From contig JAPXRI010000003.1 of the NCBI GenBank assembly GCA_033813635.1, positions 1 through 64,000 of the forward strand: DNA of 64,000 nucleotides, in the 5' to 3' direction. The position numbers and the translations under genes were made by a program. The notes under the pieces were generated by a model. It had not been told where the DNA came from. It saw only the letters and a list, made by a program, of their open reading frames with translations, and did not search any database. This stretch comes from JAPXRI01 sp033813635 (GTDB lineage: Bacteria; Bacillota; Clostridia; Oscillospirales; QAMX01). Shown piece by piece: positions 48,549-58,851 of the stretch (positions within the stretch are counted from its first letter, which is position 1; the number at the start of each line of letters is the position of its first letter).

Positions 48549-50018
48549 GTGAGACGCAGGCTGGACAAAATACTTTCTTCAACGGTGATACCTGTTTTTC
48601 TTATCCTATCAATGACCATGGCGTCTTTCGGCACGAGCACCGGGACAGCCGCCACGGGAAAAGCGCCGGAGCTGTCGTGCGAGGCCGCCTACGTGCTTGA
48701 GGCGAACACCGGCGCGGTGATATATGAAAAAAATTCCGATGAAAGGCTATATCCAGCCAGCACCACAAAGCTTATGACGGCGCTCCTGGCGGTGGAATAC
48801 ATCGAGTCCGGCCAGGGTAGCGAGGACGACAGCATCACTTTTTCGCACGACGCGGTTTTCGGGATAGACCAGGGCACCTCGAATATCGGAATAACCGTCG
48901 GAGAACAGCTGAGCGTCCTGCAGGTACTCTACGCGATGATGCTGCCGTCGGCCAACGAAGCCTGCCTCGGCATGGGCGAATATGTCGCGGGCAGCAAGGA
49001 AGCTTTCGTCGAGAAAATGAACGAGCGGGCCGCGCAGCTGGGAATGACCGGGACGCATTTCGTAACCGCGAACGGCCTGCACGACGATGAACACTACACG
49101 AACGCGAAAGACCTCGCGCTTTTAATGAACGAGGCGATAAAACACGAGCTTCTCGTGGAGGTGATGTCCGCCGCCTCGTATGTGATTCCGCCCACAAACA
49201 AGATAAGCGAGTCAAGACCCCTTGTCAACACCAACAAGCTTATTGTCTCCTCAAGCGAGTACTACGATTCGAGGGTTGTCTGCGGAAAAACCGGGTATAC
49301 GACGCCGGCGGGGAACGTTCTGGTCACCTACTCCAAGGTCAACGGGATGGGCGTAATCACCGTATTGATGAAGGCGGAGCAGGGAACGATTTTTACGGAC
49401 ACGTCCGCGGTGTTGGACTACTGCTCGGAAAGCTTTTCGGTTACTAAGGTGGATAATCTGCTGGACTACGCGGTGGCGGTTCCGACGGGGAACGGCGGCG
49501 CCCAGATCATGGCCTGTCCGGCGGACAGCTTCTATGTTCTTACCGAGAGCGGGGACCAGATAAAAACCTATACCAAAACCTACGATCTGCCCGACAGGAT
49601 AGAAGGCGCTGTCGCAAAGGGCGATTTGCTGGGCACATTGACCTTTTACAACGGGGACAAAGCCGTAGGGAAGGTCGATTTGGTTTCGCTCGCGGACTAC
49701 AATGCGGGTTCCGAAACGGTCGTTACGACGGCCGAAGGCGAGCAGACACAGGGCGGCAAGGACGGCAAAGCATCGGAGGGCAGCGCGTTTGTCAGGATAG
49801 CGGCGAAGCTTTTGCTGATAATCCTTATTCTGGTGCTTGTTTTCGCGGTAATATACGCGATCGCCGTGATTCTCTCTGTATCATCCTACAATAAAAAGAG
49901 AAAACTGCATCTTGAGAAAAAAAGAAAGCTTGCGGAGTACGGAGGCGTCCCCCCGCGCGGCCCCGAGCCCTACGGCGGCAGGACCGGCGCGGAGAAAAGC
50001 AATACGGTTAACAAGTGA
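48549..50018 (+). CDS. dacA: D-alanyl-D-alanine carboxypeptidase (PBP5 family)
   Basis: 489 aa. Signal peptide (about 1-30), then the penicillin-binding triad: STTKLMTALL (SxxK), SANEACLG (SxN) and VCGKTGYTTPAGN (KTG). A C-terminal PBP5-type beta domain follows, then a transmembrane helix near 430-455 and a basic cytoplasmic tail. The tail and true helix replace the usual amphipathic anchor. It trims the terminal D-Ala from peptidoglycan stem peptides. GTG start at 48549 behind GGGAGGAG. Confidence 0.92.
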   Translation: MRRRLDKILSSTVIPVFLILSMTMASFGTSTGTAATGKAPELSCEAAYVLEANTGAVIYEKNSDERLYPASTTKLMTALLAVEYIESGQGSEDDSITFSHDAVFGIDQGTSNIGITVGEQLSVLQVLYAMMLPSANEACLGMGEYVAGSKEAFVEKMNERAAQLGMTGTHFVTANGLHDDEHYTNAKDLALLMNEAIKHELLVEVMSAASYVIPPTNKISESRPLVNTNKLIVSSSEYYDSRVVCGKTGYTTPAGNVLVTYSKVNGMGVITVLMKAEQGTIFTDTSAVLDYCSESFSVTKVDNLLDYAVAVPTGNGGAQIMACPADSFYVLTESGDQIKTYTKTYDLPDRIEGAVAKGDLLGTLTFYNGDKAVGKVDLVSLADYNAGSETVVTTAEGEQTQGGKDGKASEGSAFVRIAAKLLLIILILVLVFAVIYAIAVILSVSSYNKKRKLHLEKKRKLAEYGGVPPRGPEPYGGRTGAEKSNTVNK

Positions 50019-50079
50019 ATGAAATTTATATATCGAAAGGATTTTATTCGCGTTTACGGATAAATTAACGGCGGAAAAA

Positions 50080-50925
50080 ATGAAAGCAATAAAAAGCCAG
50101 GCATTTCTGATAGCCGTAATGACGATTCTCGGGATAATCGGCGGCGTTTTAAGGTATCTGCACCTTGAAACGGGTTTTAACTCCCTCGGGCTGAATATCG
50201 AAAATAACAGGTATTCCGTTTTTCTTGCGGCGCTTGTCGTGGCGGTGCTCGCGATTCTGGCCATCATTGCGGTTCTTTCGAAGAAAGGTACCGCGCTGGC
50301 GGCCGATAAGCTGCGCCTCGGAACAATCGGGTGGCAATCTATCGTTCCGATCAGCCTGGCTTCGCTGCTGATTATCGCCGGGACGGCGGTCAAAGTTGTC
50401 GTCTCGGTAAAACCGTTCTCCGTCTGGGGCCTTCTAAACGGGATGCTGATGTTCGCGTCCGGCGCGGTATCGGTCTCCACCGTCCGGAAGATGTCGGCGA
50501 AAAATAACGGGCAGGCCGTTAACGGCACGGCGGCGCTGGTTCCCGTCTTTATGGCCTGCTTTGCGCTTATCGAGTACTACAGGGACATATCGAAAAACCC
50601 GGTTCCGTCGATTTACTTCTATAACGTACTGTCCTATATCGCGCTGATCTTAATGGTCTATTCCTGCGCGGGTTATCTGTTTTCTCGGGTGTCGCTGGTC
50701 CGTGTGTTCATCTCGATGCTCGCCTATATGTTCTACGGAGCGGTAACCCTGATCGGGCAGTTTTTATACATTATTACGAACGCGGGTGCATCGGGCTGGA
50801 TTCATAACGAATTTCTCGACAACAACATCGTGGAGATTCTGATTTTGGGGTACGGCTTCTTCTTTGCCGTTTCGGTGCTCGTGTTATATTTCAGGCCGAA
50901 AAGAGTCGAGGTTCTGGAGGAATAA
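50080..50925 (+). CDS. integral membrane protein of unknown function
   Basis: 281 aa with about eight hydrophobic segments (for example FLIAVMTILGIIGGVLRYL, AALVVAVLAILAIIAVLS, ISLASLLIIAGTAVKVVV, ILGYGFFFAVSVLVLYF) and short polar loops such as EYYRDISKNPVPSI. No enzyme motif is visible. It lies 61 bases after dacA and 10 bases before mfd, so it is probably in the same transcript. Family not recognised. Confidence 0.75.
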   Translation: MKAIKSQAFLIAVMTILGIIGGVLRYLHLETGFNSLGLNIENNRYSVFLAALVVAVLAILAIIAVLSKKGTALAADKLRLGTIGWQSIVPISLASLLIIAGTAVKVVVSVKPFSVWGLLNGMLMFASGAVSVSTVRKMSAKNNGQAVNGTAALVPVFMACFALIEYYRDISKNPVPSIYFYNVLSYIALILMVYSCAGYLFSRVSLVRVFISMLAYMFYGAVTLIGQFLYIITNAGASGWIHNEFLDNNIVEILILGYGFFFAVSVLVLYFRPKRVEVLEE

Positions 50926-50935
50926 TTAGGCTTAT

Positions 50936-53900
50936 ATGATAGCTCTTTGCCAATCGGTATTCGGAGGGCGGGAACTCGACTCGATAAAAAGGAAGATCAA
51001 GGACGGCAACTCACCGGTGATGGTCTGCGGACTGTCGCCGGTCCACCGCGCTTTGGCGGTAGCGGCTATTCAGACGGAGCTTTTTTGCCCCGTGGCGGTC
51101 ATCACGCAGGACGAGGCGTCGGCTCAGGCGTTCGCGCACGACGCGGCCTGCGTATCCGGCATTGAATACGGGGTCCTGCCGTCGCGGGAATTGATCTTCC
51201 ACGATATCGAAGGGCTTTCCCGCGAATGGGAGCATAAACGGTGCGATATCTTCAGCCGGCTGTCCGACGGGACGCTGAATGCGGTCTGCGGCTCGGCTGA
51301 GGCTTTTTTGTTGCGCACAATTCCGCCCGAGACCTTTAAAGGTGCCTCGCTGACCATCCAGCTCGGCAGTCCGCTGGATACCTCGGAGTTGGTACGGAAG
51401 CTCTCCGAGATGGGCTATTCCCGGACGGAGCTTGTGGAGGGCATGGGCCAATACGCCCAGAGGGGCGGCATTATAGACATCTTTCCGCCCTCGTCCCCCA
51501 GGGCTGTCAGGATAGAGTTTTTCGGGGACGAGCCGGACTCAATGGGCCTGTTTGACACCGTAACCCAGAGAAGGACCGAAAACATCGAGAGAATAACGAT
51601 TCCGCCCGCTCAGGAGACCCCGCCGGACCTCGCGGAGGGGGGCCGGGCCGGGCTCGCCTCGCGCATACGGGGGCTGATCAGAGGTCTGAACCGGGCAAAG
51701 CTTCCGGAGAAATACCTGGACGTCATCGCGTCGGACAGCGAGACGATTGAGGCCGGCGTCCGCTTCGCCGCGATGGACAGATACCTGCCGATAATGTTTT
51801 CCGGGTTCGCCTGCGCGCTGGATTATATGCCTCCGGACACCGTTATTTTCCTGGACGACGGGCCCCTGGTCCGCGAGCAGGTGAGGACGCTTCTGAGGCG
51901 CGTCGCCGAGGACATAAAGCAAAACATTGAAAACGGCCTGATCGGCGGAAGACAGACGGAAATATACCTGTCCGAGGCGGAATTATACAGAACGCTCTCT
52001 AGAAAATCCGCGGTTATGCTGGACTCCTTTGCCGGACAGTGCTCCGAGCTCCCGCCAAAGGAAATCATCAGCCTTGTCTCGAAACAGCTCCCCTCCTATT
52101 CCGGGAGCTTTGAGCCTTTGCTTACGGACATCAACCACTACAGGGCGATCAAGTTTTCCACGGTGGTGCTGGCGCAGAATCCCGGGAGGATTAAGCATCT
52201 CGCAGCGCTTCTGGAGGAGCACGGCATTCCCGCGGCGGCGGACTATTCGCTCTCGTCGCTCCCGCCTCCGGGCGGCGTAACGCTGGCGATCGGGTCGCTT
52301 TCGTCGGGCATCGAGCTGCCCAACGCGGCTCTCGCGGTGTTGAGCGATACCGCGCTGCAGCGGGAAAAAAGGCGGAGACCGGCCAAGCATGAAAATAAAA
52401 ACCGGCATAAGCTCAAATCCTTTACCGATCTGAAGGAGGGCGACATCGTAGTCCACGATACCCACGGCATCGGTAGGTTCTGCGGCATCACCACGATGAC
52501 CGTGGACGGGATCGATAAGGACTTCATCAAGCTCGCCTATGCCGGGAGCGACGTTTTGTACGTCCCCGTGACGCAGCTCGACACGATATCCAAGTACCTG
52601 GGTGCCGCCGAGGACTCCGTCGTAAAGCTCTCGAAGCTCGGCGGAACGGAGTGGGCCAAGACCAGATCCCGTGCTAAGAGCGCCGCGAAGGACCTGGCGA
52701 AAAAGCTGATCGCGCTCTACGCCCGCAGGCTCAAGACTCCGGGATTTGCGTTTTCGCCGGACTCGCCGTGGCAGAAGGAGTTTGAGGACGGCTTTGAGTA
52801 CGAGGAGACGGAGGACCAGCTGATCGCCACCGCCGAGATAAAAAAGGATATGGAGAGCCCGGTGCCGATGGACAGGCTGCTATGCGGTGACGTGGGTTTC
52901 GGAAAAACAGAGGTCGCCTTCCGGGCCGCGATGAAATGTATTCTGGACGGGAAGCAGGTGGCGCTGCTGGTGCCCACGACGGTGCTCGCCCGTCAGCACT
53001 ATATGACCGCGCTGCACCGTTTCAGGGGTTATCCGGTTAAAATCGCGGTGCTGTCCCGGTTTTTAAGCGCCTCGGAAGCGGCGGAGACCCTCCGGAAGCT
53101 TAAAAACGGGACGATCGACATGATCATAGGCACGCATAAGCTGCTGGGCAAGGACGTGGAGTTCCGCGACCTCGGGCTGTTGATCATAGACGAGGAGCAG
53201 CGGTTCGGCGTATCCCACAAGGAGCGCCTGAAGGAGATCAGCGGGAACACCGACGTTCTGACGCTGACGGCGACGCCGATACCGAGAACGCTCAACATGG
53301 CCCTCTCCGGCGTCCGGGACATGTCGGTCCTCGAGGAGTCCCCGCAGGACAGATATCCGGTGGCGACCTATGTGATGGAATACGACGAGACTGTGATCAG
53401 GGACGCGATTATGAGGGAGCTCTCCCGCGGAGGGCAGGTCTATTACCTCCACAACCGGATTGAGACGATAGACAAAACCGCGGCGGCAATCCAGAATCAA
53501 TTCCCCAACGCGAAGGTCGCCGTAGGCCACGGCAGGATGGACGAATCCGAGCTCGCCGAGGTGATGCGGGGCATGGTCGACGGTGAGACCGATATACTCG
53601 TCTGCACCACGATTATAGAGGCGGGCATTGATATACCCAACGTCAACACGCTGATCGTTGAGGACGCGGACCGGCTGGGCCTCGCCCAGCTCCACCAGAT
53701 CAGGGGTAGGGTCGGCAGGTCCTCGAGACATGCCTACGCTTACCTGACGTTCAGGGCGGGCGCGGTTCTGACCGAGATAAGCCAGAAACGGCTTTCCGCG
53801 ATGCGCGATTTCGCGGAGTTCGGGGCAGGCTTCAAGATCGCGATGCGGGACCTTGAAATCAGGGGCGCGGGCAATCTCCTCGGCGCCGAGCAGAGCGGCC

Positions 53901-54451
53901 ACATGATCTCCGTAGGCTACGATATGTACCTCCGTCTGCTGGAAGAGGCGGTGCTGGAGGAAAAAGGCGAGAAACCGGCCGAAAAGCCGGAGTGCAAAAT
54001 CGATCTCTCTGTTCCGGCCTCGATCCCGGCATCGTATATCTCGTCGGCGTTCGAGCGGATGGACCTCTACCGGCGGATCGCGCGCATTGAGACCGAGGAG
54101 GACGCGGACGACATACGGGACGAACTGATCGACAGGTTCGGAGATTATCCGGCGGAGACCGATACTCTGATTAAGATATCTCTGCTGAGACGGCACGCCT
54201 CGGACGCCGGCATATCGGAGATTACGGACAGCGGAGGCGTGATATCGTTTTTCTTCGCGTCGCCGGTTTTCGAGGTGATATCAAAGCTCTTCGGCATCGA
54301 CGTCCTGAAGGGCAAGATGCTGCTGAAAGCTGGAGACAGGCCGCATATTTCGGTGCGCGTAAAGCCTGGGGAAAACCGCTTTGCGCTTGCCGAGCTCATT
54401 GTGACGGCGCTTAACGAGGCGGACGCGGGGAAGAATAAAACCGAAAGTTAA
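50936..54451 (+). CDS. mfd: transcription-repair coupling factor Mfd
   Basis: 1171 aa. UvrB-like N-terminal modules (about 1-340, with GQYAQRGGIIDIFPPSS), the RNA-polymerase interaction domain (HDTHGIGRFCGITTM), the RecG-like motor with Walker A CGDVGFGKTEVAFRAA, the DEEQ box IIDEEQRFGVSHKERL and TATPIPRTLNM, then helicase motifs V-VI (GRVGRSSRHAYAYL) and the TRCF C-terminal domain. It displaces RNA polymerase stalled at lesions and recruits UvrA. It starts 10 bases after the membrane protein gene. Confidence 0.98.
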   Translation: MIALCQSVFGGRELDSIKRKIKDGNSPVMVCGLSPVHRALAVAAIQTELFCPVAVITQDEASAQAFAHDAACVSGIEYGVLPSRELIFHDIEGLSREWEHKRCDIFSRLSDGTLNAVCGSAEAFLLRTIPPETFKGASLTIQLGSPLDTSELVRKLSEMGYSRTELVEGMGQYAQRGGIIDIFPPSSPRAVRIEFFGDEPDSMGLFDTVTQRRTENIERITIPPAQETPPDLAEGGRAGLASRIRGLIRGLNRAKLPEKYLDVIASDSETIEAGVRFAAMDRYLPIMFSGFACALDYMPPDTVIFLDDGPLVREQVRTLLRRVAEDIKQNIENGLIGGRQTEIYLSEAELYRTLSRKSAVMLDSFAGQCSELPPKEIISLVSKQLPSYSGSFEPLLTDINHYRAIKFSTVVLAQNPGRIKHLAALLEEHGIPAAADYSLSSLPPPGGVTLAIGSLSSGIELPNAALAVLSDTALQREKRRRPAKHENKNRHKLKSFTDLKEGDIVVHDTHGIGRFCGITTMTVDGIDKDFIKLAYAGSDVLYVPVTQLDTISKYLGAAEDSVVKLSKLGGTEWAKTRSRAKSAAKDLAKKLIALYARRLKTPGFAFSPDSPWQKEFEDGFEYEETEDQLIATAEIKKDMESPVPMDRLLCGDVGFGKTEVAFRAAMKCILDGKQVALLVPTTVLARQHYMTALHRFRGYPVKIAVLSRFLSASEAAETLRKLKNGTIDMIIGTHKLLGKDVEFRDLGLLIIDEEQRFGVSHKERLKEISGNTDVLTLTATPIPRTLNMALSGVRDMSVLEESPQDRYPVATYVMEYDETVIRDAIMRELSRGGQVYYLHNRIETIDKTAAAIQNQFPNAKVAVGHGRMDESELAEVMRGMVDGETDILVCTTIIEAGIDIPNVNTLIVEDADRLGLAQLHQIRGRVGRSSRHAYAYLTFRAGAVLTEISQKRLSAMRDFAEFGAGFKIAMRDLEIRGAGNLLGAEQSGHMISVGYDMYLRLLEEAVLEEKGEKPAEKPECKIDLSVPASIPASYISSAFERMDLYRRIARIETEEDADDIRDELIDRFGDYPAETDTLIKISLLRRHASDAGISEITDSGGVISFFFASPVFEVISKLFGIDVLKGKMLLKAGDRPHISVRVKPGENRFALAELIVTALNEADAGKNKTES

Positions 54452-54593
54452 CAGATTGTTTTCACCTGAATTTCAAATCAACCTATGGGCTTGTTTACAA
54501 AAAGCCGAACTTGTGATAACATTATTTAAGCAAATATGAACGCAAGGCATCATGGCGGAGCGTATAAGCCCGCAGACGAAAGGCGTGTTAATA

Positions 54594-55622
54594 ATGTTCG
54601 GTAAAAAAACAGCGACGGCGCTGATGTTGGTATTTGTTATGCTCTTTACTCTTCTGGCCGGGTGCGGCAGCGCGAAAAAGCAGACGCTGTTTACCGTTAA
54701 CGGCAACAAGGTGAGAAAAGACGACTTTATGATACACCTGTTTTTCAACAAATACAGCCAGTTCTCGGATTATATCAAAAACGGGCAAATGTCGATGTCC
54801 GATCTGTATGTATTCAACGACGACACGCTGAATACAGAAATTTCCGACGGCGTGACTCTTCGCGACTATCTAAAGACCGTGACCGAGAACAGCGCGCTGT
54901 GGGCGGTTCTCTACGCCCAGCTCGCAAAGGAAAACGGGCTCAAGCTGACGTCGTCGGAGAAGAGAGATATTGAAGACACGGTGTCGAGCTTTATCACCAA
55001 TGTGGGCGGAGCGGCCGCGTTCAACACGTTTCTGAAAAAGACCGGCACAACCGAGGACGCGCTGAGAAGGTATTATGAAAACTACCGCTATTATCAGAAA
55101 ATAAGCACGCTGTTTGCCGAAGGCGCGGTAAACGACCTGACGGAAGAGGAAAAGGCGGCGGCGCAGCAGGAGTATCAGTCAACATATGTGACCGTAAAGC
55201 AGATCTATCTCGCGACGGTGGAGAGCGATTACAAGACCAGCCTGTCGGACGCGACGATTGCCAAGAAAAAGCAGCTTTCCGAAGAAGCTTACCAGGCGAT
55301 CAAGAACGGTGAGGATTTTGACGTGGCCTGCAAAAAATACAACGAGGCTGAGAGCAACGAGATCACCTTTGCGAAGGGCGACTCAAGCGTCGACGACAAG
55401 GTTGAAACAGCCGCATTTGAGCTCAACGTGGGCGGGACAAGCGGGATAATATCGGGCAGCTACGGTTATTATATTATCAAGAGAGTCGACCTTAAAAACG
55501 ACAAGCTCTCGAGTTACTACGACGTCGTGCGGACGAGCAAGATGAACGCGTATTTATCCGAAAAGTCAAGCTCCGCCGAGGTCGTGTATAAAAAGGCGTA
55601 CGATAAATTGGCCATTCAATAG
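54594..55622 (+). CDS. parvulin-like peptidyl-prolyl isomerase lipoprotein
   Basis: 342 aa. Signal peptide with lipobox LLAGC (Cys near residue 22), a SurA/PrsA-like N-terminal helical region, and a C-terminal PpiC-type domain (VKQIYLATVESDYKT, EEAYQAIKNGEDFDVACKKY, AFELNVGGTSGIISGSYGYYIIK). It is probably an extracytoplasmic foldase. The order mfd followed by a PpiC/PrsA lipoprotein is common in Clostridia. ATG at 54594 (behind AAAGGCGTG) is chosen over an upstream in-frame ATG at 54552 because it gives the proper signal peptide. Confidence 0.87.
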   Translation: MFGKKTATALMLVFVMLFTLLAGCGSAKKQTLFTVNGNKVRKDDFMIHLFFNKYSQFSDYIKNGQMSMSDLYVFNDDTLNTEISDGVTLRDYLKTVTENSALWAVLYAQLAKENGLKLTSSEKRDIEDTVSSFITNVGGAAAFNTFLKKTGTTEDALRRYYENYRYYQKISTLFAEGAVNDLTEEEKAAAQQEYQSTYVTVKQIYLATVESDYKTSLSDATIAKKKQLSEEAYQAIKNGEDFDVACKKYNEAESNEITFAKGDSSVDDKVETAAFELNVGGTSGIISGSYGYYIIKRVDLKNDKLSSYYDVVRTSKMNAYLSEKSSSAEVVYKKAYDKLAIQ

Positions 55623-55693
55623 TAAAACCGGCGGATAACAGTCTGCCGGCAGCGCGAAAAAATCTCATCACCTGAAAACGTAGAAGTGTAAGT

Positions 55694-55735
55694 GAAAAAC
55701 GCTTGCGGACCGTGTAGGAGCCGCAAGCGTTTTCA
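55694..55735. terminator. bidirectional terminator between the lipoprotein and CBS-protein genes
   Basis: AAAACGCTTGCGG and CCGCAAGCGTTTT form a 13-base-pair stem around a 12-base loop, with T-rich ends on both strands (TTTTC on plus, TTTTTC on minus). Confidence 0.9.
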
Positions 55736-55757
55736 ATAAAAAGAAGTATTTCGGGGC

Positions 55758-56186
55758 CTATCTTTTTTTTCCGCTCGTGGAGATTTTCGACAGAGCAAGG
55801 CAGGCTTCCATATCGCAGGTTCTGGTCTTCGCGATGTCGGCGAGCGCGATGATTCCGACAATCTTTCCGCTTTTGGTGACGGGCAGCCGCCTGATTTTTT
55901 CGGACGCCATCAGCGACGCGGCTTCCCTGATATCGGCGTCGGGCGAGATAGAGACGACGTTCCGGGTCATCAGATCGCTTACATTTGTCTGGTAGGGATC
56001 GCCGTCCCCGGCGACGCAGCGGAGGACGATGTCCCGGTCGGTAATGATGCCCTTGAGCCTTCCGTCGAGCAGCGTGACCGGTAGAGAGCCTATGTCGTAA
56101 TGGGACAGAAGCCGCGCGGCTTCGGCAATGTTTGTTTCCGGCGAGACAGTGACTACGTTCGGATTCATAAGATTGCTTACGAGCAT
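55758..56186 (-). CDS. tandem CBS-domain protein
   Basis: 142 aa made of two CBS domains. The first has VVTVSPETNIAEAARLLSH and GRLKGIITDRDIVLR; the second has VVSISPDADIREAASLMAS and GKIVGIIALADIA. CBS pairs bind adenosine nucleotides or similar ligands. It resembles the small stand-alone Bacillus proteins (YhcV/YrkR-like). A CBS-only regulator with an unknown target. ATG at 56186 follows CAGGAGGTCA. Confidence 0.9.
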   Translation of the reverse strand: MLVSNLMNPNVVTVSPETNIAEAARLLSHYDIGSLPVTLLDGRLKGIITDRDIVLRCVAGDGDPYQTNVSDLMTRNVVSISPDADIREAASLMASEKIRRLPVTKSGKIVGIIALADIAKTRTCDMEACLALSKISTSGKKR

Positions 56187-56297
56187 AATTGACCTCCTGT
56201 CGAGTGCAGAATTTATATTAGCGTTATTGTTTGTCCTTTTTATTTTGCGTATTCAGCCGGCCGCGCTAAAACGCGCTTATCCGCCCCGAAATATTTT

Positions 56298-56326
56298 TTG
56301 CTAAGCGACCGGCGATATGGTATAAT
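56298..56326 (+). promoter_or_regulatory. pgeF promoter
   Basis: TTGCTA (56298-56303), 17 bases, TATAAT (56321-56326) preceded by TGG (extended -10). An imperfect GCGATAT/ATATCGC repeat overlaps the -10. Confidence 0.65.
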
Positions 56327-56380
56327 TATCGTGATATCGCGGCTTTATACGGTACAATTTTTTAATTGGAGGGCGCGGTC

Positions 56381-57229
56381 TTGGCGCAAAACGGTTTTTC
56401 ATATCGCAGCGGCGAAAACGGTGTCGTCTATTCCGTCTGCGACGCTTTTTCGGAGGCGGGCGGCTGCGCCCACTGCTTCTCGACGCGGGTCGGCGGCGTA
56501 AGCACAGGCTGCCTGTCGAGCCTGAACCTCGGCCTTGAACGGGGGGACCGCGTCGAAAACCTTCGGGAAAATTATAAGCGCCTCGCCTCCGCCGCGGGCA
56601 TTTCGAGCAACGGCTTTTGTTTTACGAGACAGGTTCACGGCGACCGCGTAAGGGGCGTGGCGGAAAGCGATAAAAAACCGGTGGAAAACGGAAGGGACGT
56701 TCCCGAATGCGACGGGCTGCTGACGGGCTGCGAAAACACGCCGCTTGTCTGCGTCAGCGCGGACTGCGTCCCGGTTCTGCTCTACGCCCAATCAAGGCAG
56801 GACAAAATGAAAAGGGTATGCGGGGCTGTGCACGCCGGCTGGCGGGGCACGGCGCTTCAGATCGTGAATAAAGCGGTCATAAAAATGGAGGCCGAATACG
56901 GCGTTTCTCCGGAGGATATCGTCGCGGCGATCGGTCCGTCGATATCGCCCTGCTGCTTTTTGACGCACGAGGACGTTCCTGCGATAATGAACGAGAGCCT
57001 TGGCGGGCTCTGCATGGATTTTATCAGGCCGGCTAAGGACGGGCGCTTTACCGTCGACCTGAAGGGCATCAACGCGGCGCTGCTGACCGCCGCCGGGGTA
57101 AAGCGCGTGTTCGTCTCCCCGGACTGCACCTGCTGCTTAAGCGAGCTGTATTATTCACACAGGCGGGACGGCGCGCTCCGGGGCAGCATGGCCGCAATGA
57201 TAATGCTGAACTCGGGAGGGATCGGATGA
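56381..57229 (+). CDS. pgeF: PgeF/YfiH-type laccase-domain protein (peptidoglycan editing factor, purine nucleoside phosphorylase)
   Basis: 282 aa. Multicopper-like motifs typical of the family are FSTRVGGVSTG, the His of CFTRQVHGDRV, the Cys of VCVSADCVPVLLYA and the His of GAVHAGWRGTALQI, which together form a zinc site. Members show purine nucleoside phosphorylase/adenosine deaminase activity, and E. coli YfiH corrects L-Ser misincorporation in peptidoglycan. TTG at 56381 is 7 bases after GGAGGG and is preferred to a TTG at 56366 that precedes that site. Its stop overlaps the next start (ATGA). Confidence 0.9.
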   Translation: MAQNGFSYRSGENGVVYSVCDAFSEAGGCAHCFSTRVGGVSTGCLSSLNLGLERGDRVENLRENYKRLASAAGISSNGFCFTRQVHGDRVRGVAESDKKPVENGRDVPECDGLLTGCENTPLVCVSADCVPVLLYAQSRQDKMKRVCGAVHAGWRGTALQIVNKAVIKMEAEYGVSPEDIVAAIGPSISPCCFLTHEDVPAIMNESLGGLCMDFIRPAKDGRFTVDLKGINAALLTAAGVKRVFVSPDCTCCLSELYYSHRRDGALRGSMAAMIMLNSGGIG

Positions 57230-58809
57230 AAAAGTTGAAATTAAGGCTTATGCCTTTTTTGCTTCTGGCCGCGCTCTCCCTCACCGCCTGCGACGCGCTT
57301 AGGGCCGGAACACCTTCCGCGGGCTCGACTGCCGAGACCACATCGGCGCAGATGTTGTCGCCGCCGAATCCCGCGGTCAACACGATTTTCGGCATCGGCT
57401 ACAAAAGAAACTCCTCCGGCTATCTCAACCCGATAACGGAGTACGCGGAGCTTAACGCCGGACTCTTCGCACTTATGTACGACGGGCTTTTCAAGCTTGA
57501 CGGCAATTTCGCCCCGCAAAGCCTGCTGTGCGACAGCATAACCCTGGACGGTACCACGGTTACGATAAAGATAAAAAGCGGCGTGCTGTTTCATGACGGT
57601 TCGGCGCTGACGGCCGCGGATGTGGTCTATTCGCTTCAGCTGGCGAAAAACAGCGCCGACTCGATCTACGCAAACAGGCTGAAGGCGGTGCAGGATATAT
57701 GGGCGGCGGACAGCTCCACTGTAATTATCACGCTTTCGTCTCCGCGCGGTTCCGTCGCATCGCTGCTGGATATTCCGGTCATCAAGAAAAACACGGGAAT
57801 AACGGACGACGCGGTAGGCTGCGGCAGGTACGAGCTGAAAAGCGACAACGATGTGCTCTACCTGATGCCTTTTGACGATTATTACGGCGGGGTCAGTGAA
57901 GACCCGGCCTTAGACTACATCCTCTTAACGGAAGTCACCGACAACAACATCCTCGAGTACGGCGTGATTTCAGGGAACGTGGATTTGCTGAGAGTAAACC
58001 TGCTCCCTAAAAACGGCGTGTATATTTACGCGAACGCCGATAAAATCCCCGCCGACACCAGCGATCTGTTCTATATCGGCTTTAATACAAAGTCCGGGCC
58101 GGCGTCGAGCCTGAACCTGAGAAAGGCAGTCAGGCTGTTGGTGGATGTCGGGGCGCTGAGGGAGGAAGCGTTCGGCGGCCATTTGAGGCGGAGCTGGGGG
58201 CTCTACCCTCTGAGCCTTTTTCCGGGCGCCGCGGCCGGGTCCGAGACCTCGCCGGACGTCTCCGCCGCCCAGAGCCTTTTGAGCGCCGCGGGCTATTTTT
58301 ACTCCTCTTCCGGAGTGTTTAAGACCGCCGGCGGCTCGGAACTGAAGCTGAGGATCGCCGTTATGGATACCGACTACATGATCGCCGCGGCAAACCGGAT
58401 GTCCGCGATGCTCGCGGCCGGGGGAATCGGCAGCGAGGTGAATGCGCTGAGCGGGAGCGCCTTTGAAAGCAGTCTCGAGAGCGCCGATTTCGATCTCTAT
58501 ATCGGTGAGATCGACGTCGCGCCGGATTTTGACTTCACATTCCTTTTGGGGAGCGGCGGCTCAGCGAATTACGGGGGATTTTACGACGGCGAGACCGAAA
58601 CCCTTCTCGCAGGCTTTGCCCAGAACGGAATTTCCTTCTCGGAGGACACGGCGGCCCTGATCTCGGAAAAACTCGCCGCGGATGTCCCGATCATACCGAT
58701 AGGCTACAGGGTCGACTATGTCTACATCAGAAGGGAATACGGGATAGGCAACGTGACGGTGACGGAATCCGACCCGTTCTATAACGTTTTTGACTGGACG
58801 ATCAATTAA
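57226..58809 (+). CDS. extracellular solute-binding lipoprotein, family 5 (peptide-type)
   Basis: 527 aa. Signal peptide with lipobox LTAC (Cys near residue 23), then an SBP_bac_5 fold: GLFALMYDGLFKLDG, KSGVLFHDGSALTAADVVYS and ...NLRKAVRLLVDVGALREEAFGG. Such proteins feed peptides or similar solutes to an ABC importer or act as sensors. No permease or ATPase of that type is near, so it is an orphan. It is coupled to pgeF by an ATGA overlap. Confidence 0.9.
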   Translation: MKKLKLRLMPFLLLAALSLTACDALRAGTPSAGSTAETTSAQMLSPPNPAVNTIFGIGYKRNSSGYLNPITEYAELNAGLFALMYDGLFKLDGNFAPQSLLCDSITLDGTTVTIKIKSGVLFHDGSALTAADVVYSLQLAKNSADSIYANRLKAVQDIWAADSSTVIITLSSPRGSVASLLDIPVIKKNTGITDDAVGCGRYELKSDNDVLYLMPFDDYYGGVSEDPALDYILLTEVTDNNILEYGVISGNVDLLRVNLLPKNGVYIYANADKIPADTSDLFYIGFNTKSGPASSLNLRKAVRLLVDVGALREEAFGGHLRRSWGLYPLSLFPGAAAGSETSPDVSAAQSLLSAAGYFYSSSGVFKTAGGSELKLRIAVMDTDYMIAAANRMSAMLAAGGIGSEVNALSGSAFESSLESADFDLYIGEIDVAPDFDFTFLLGSGGSANYGGFYDGETETLLAGFAQNGISFSEDTAALISEKLAADVPIIPIGYRVDYVYIRREYGIGNVTVTESDPFYNVFDWTIN

Positions 58810-58851
58810 AAGCATGCTAAACCACCGGTTTACGAAAAGGGAGGCATAACA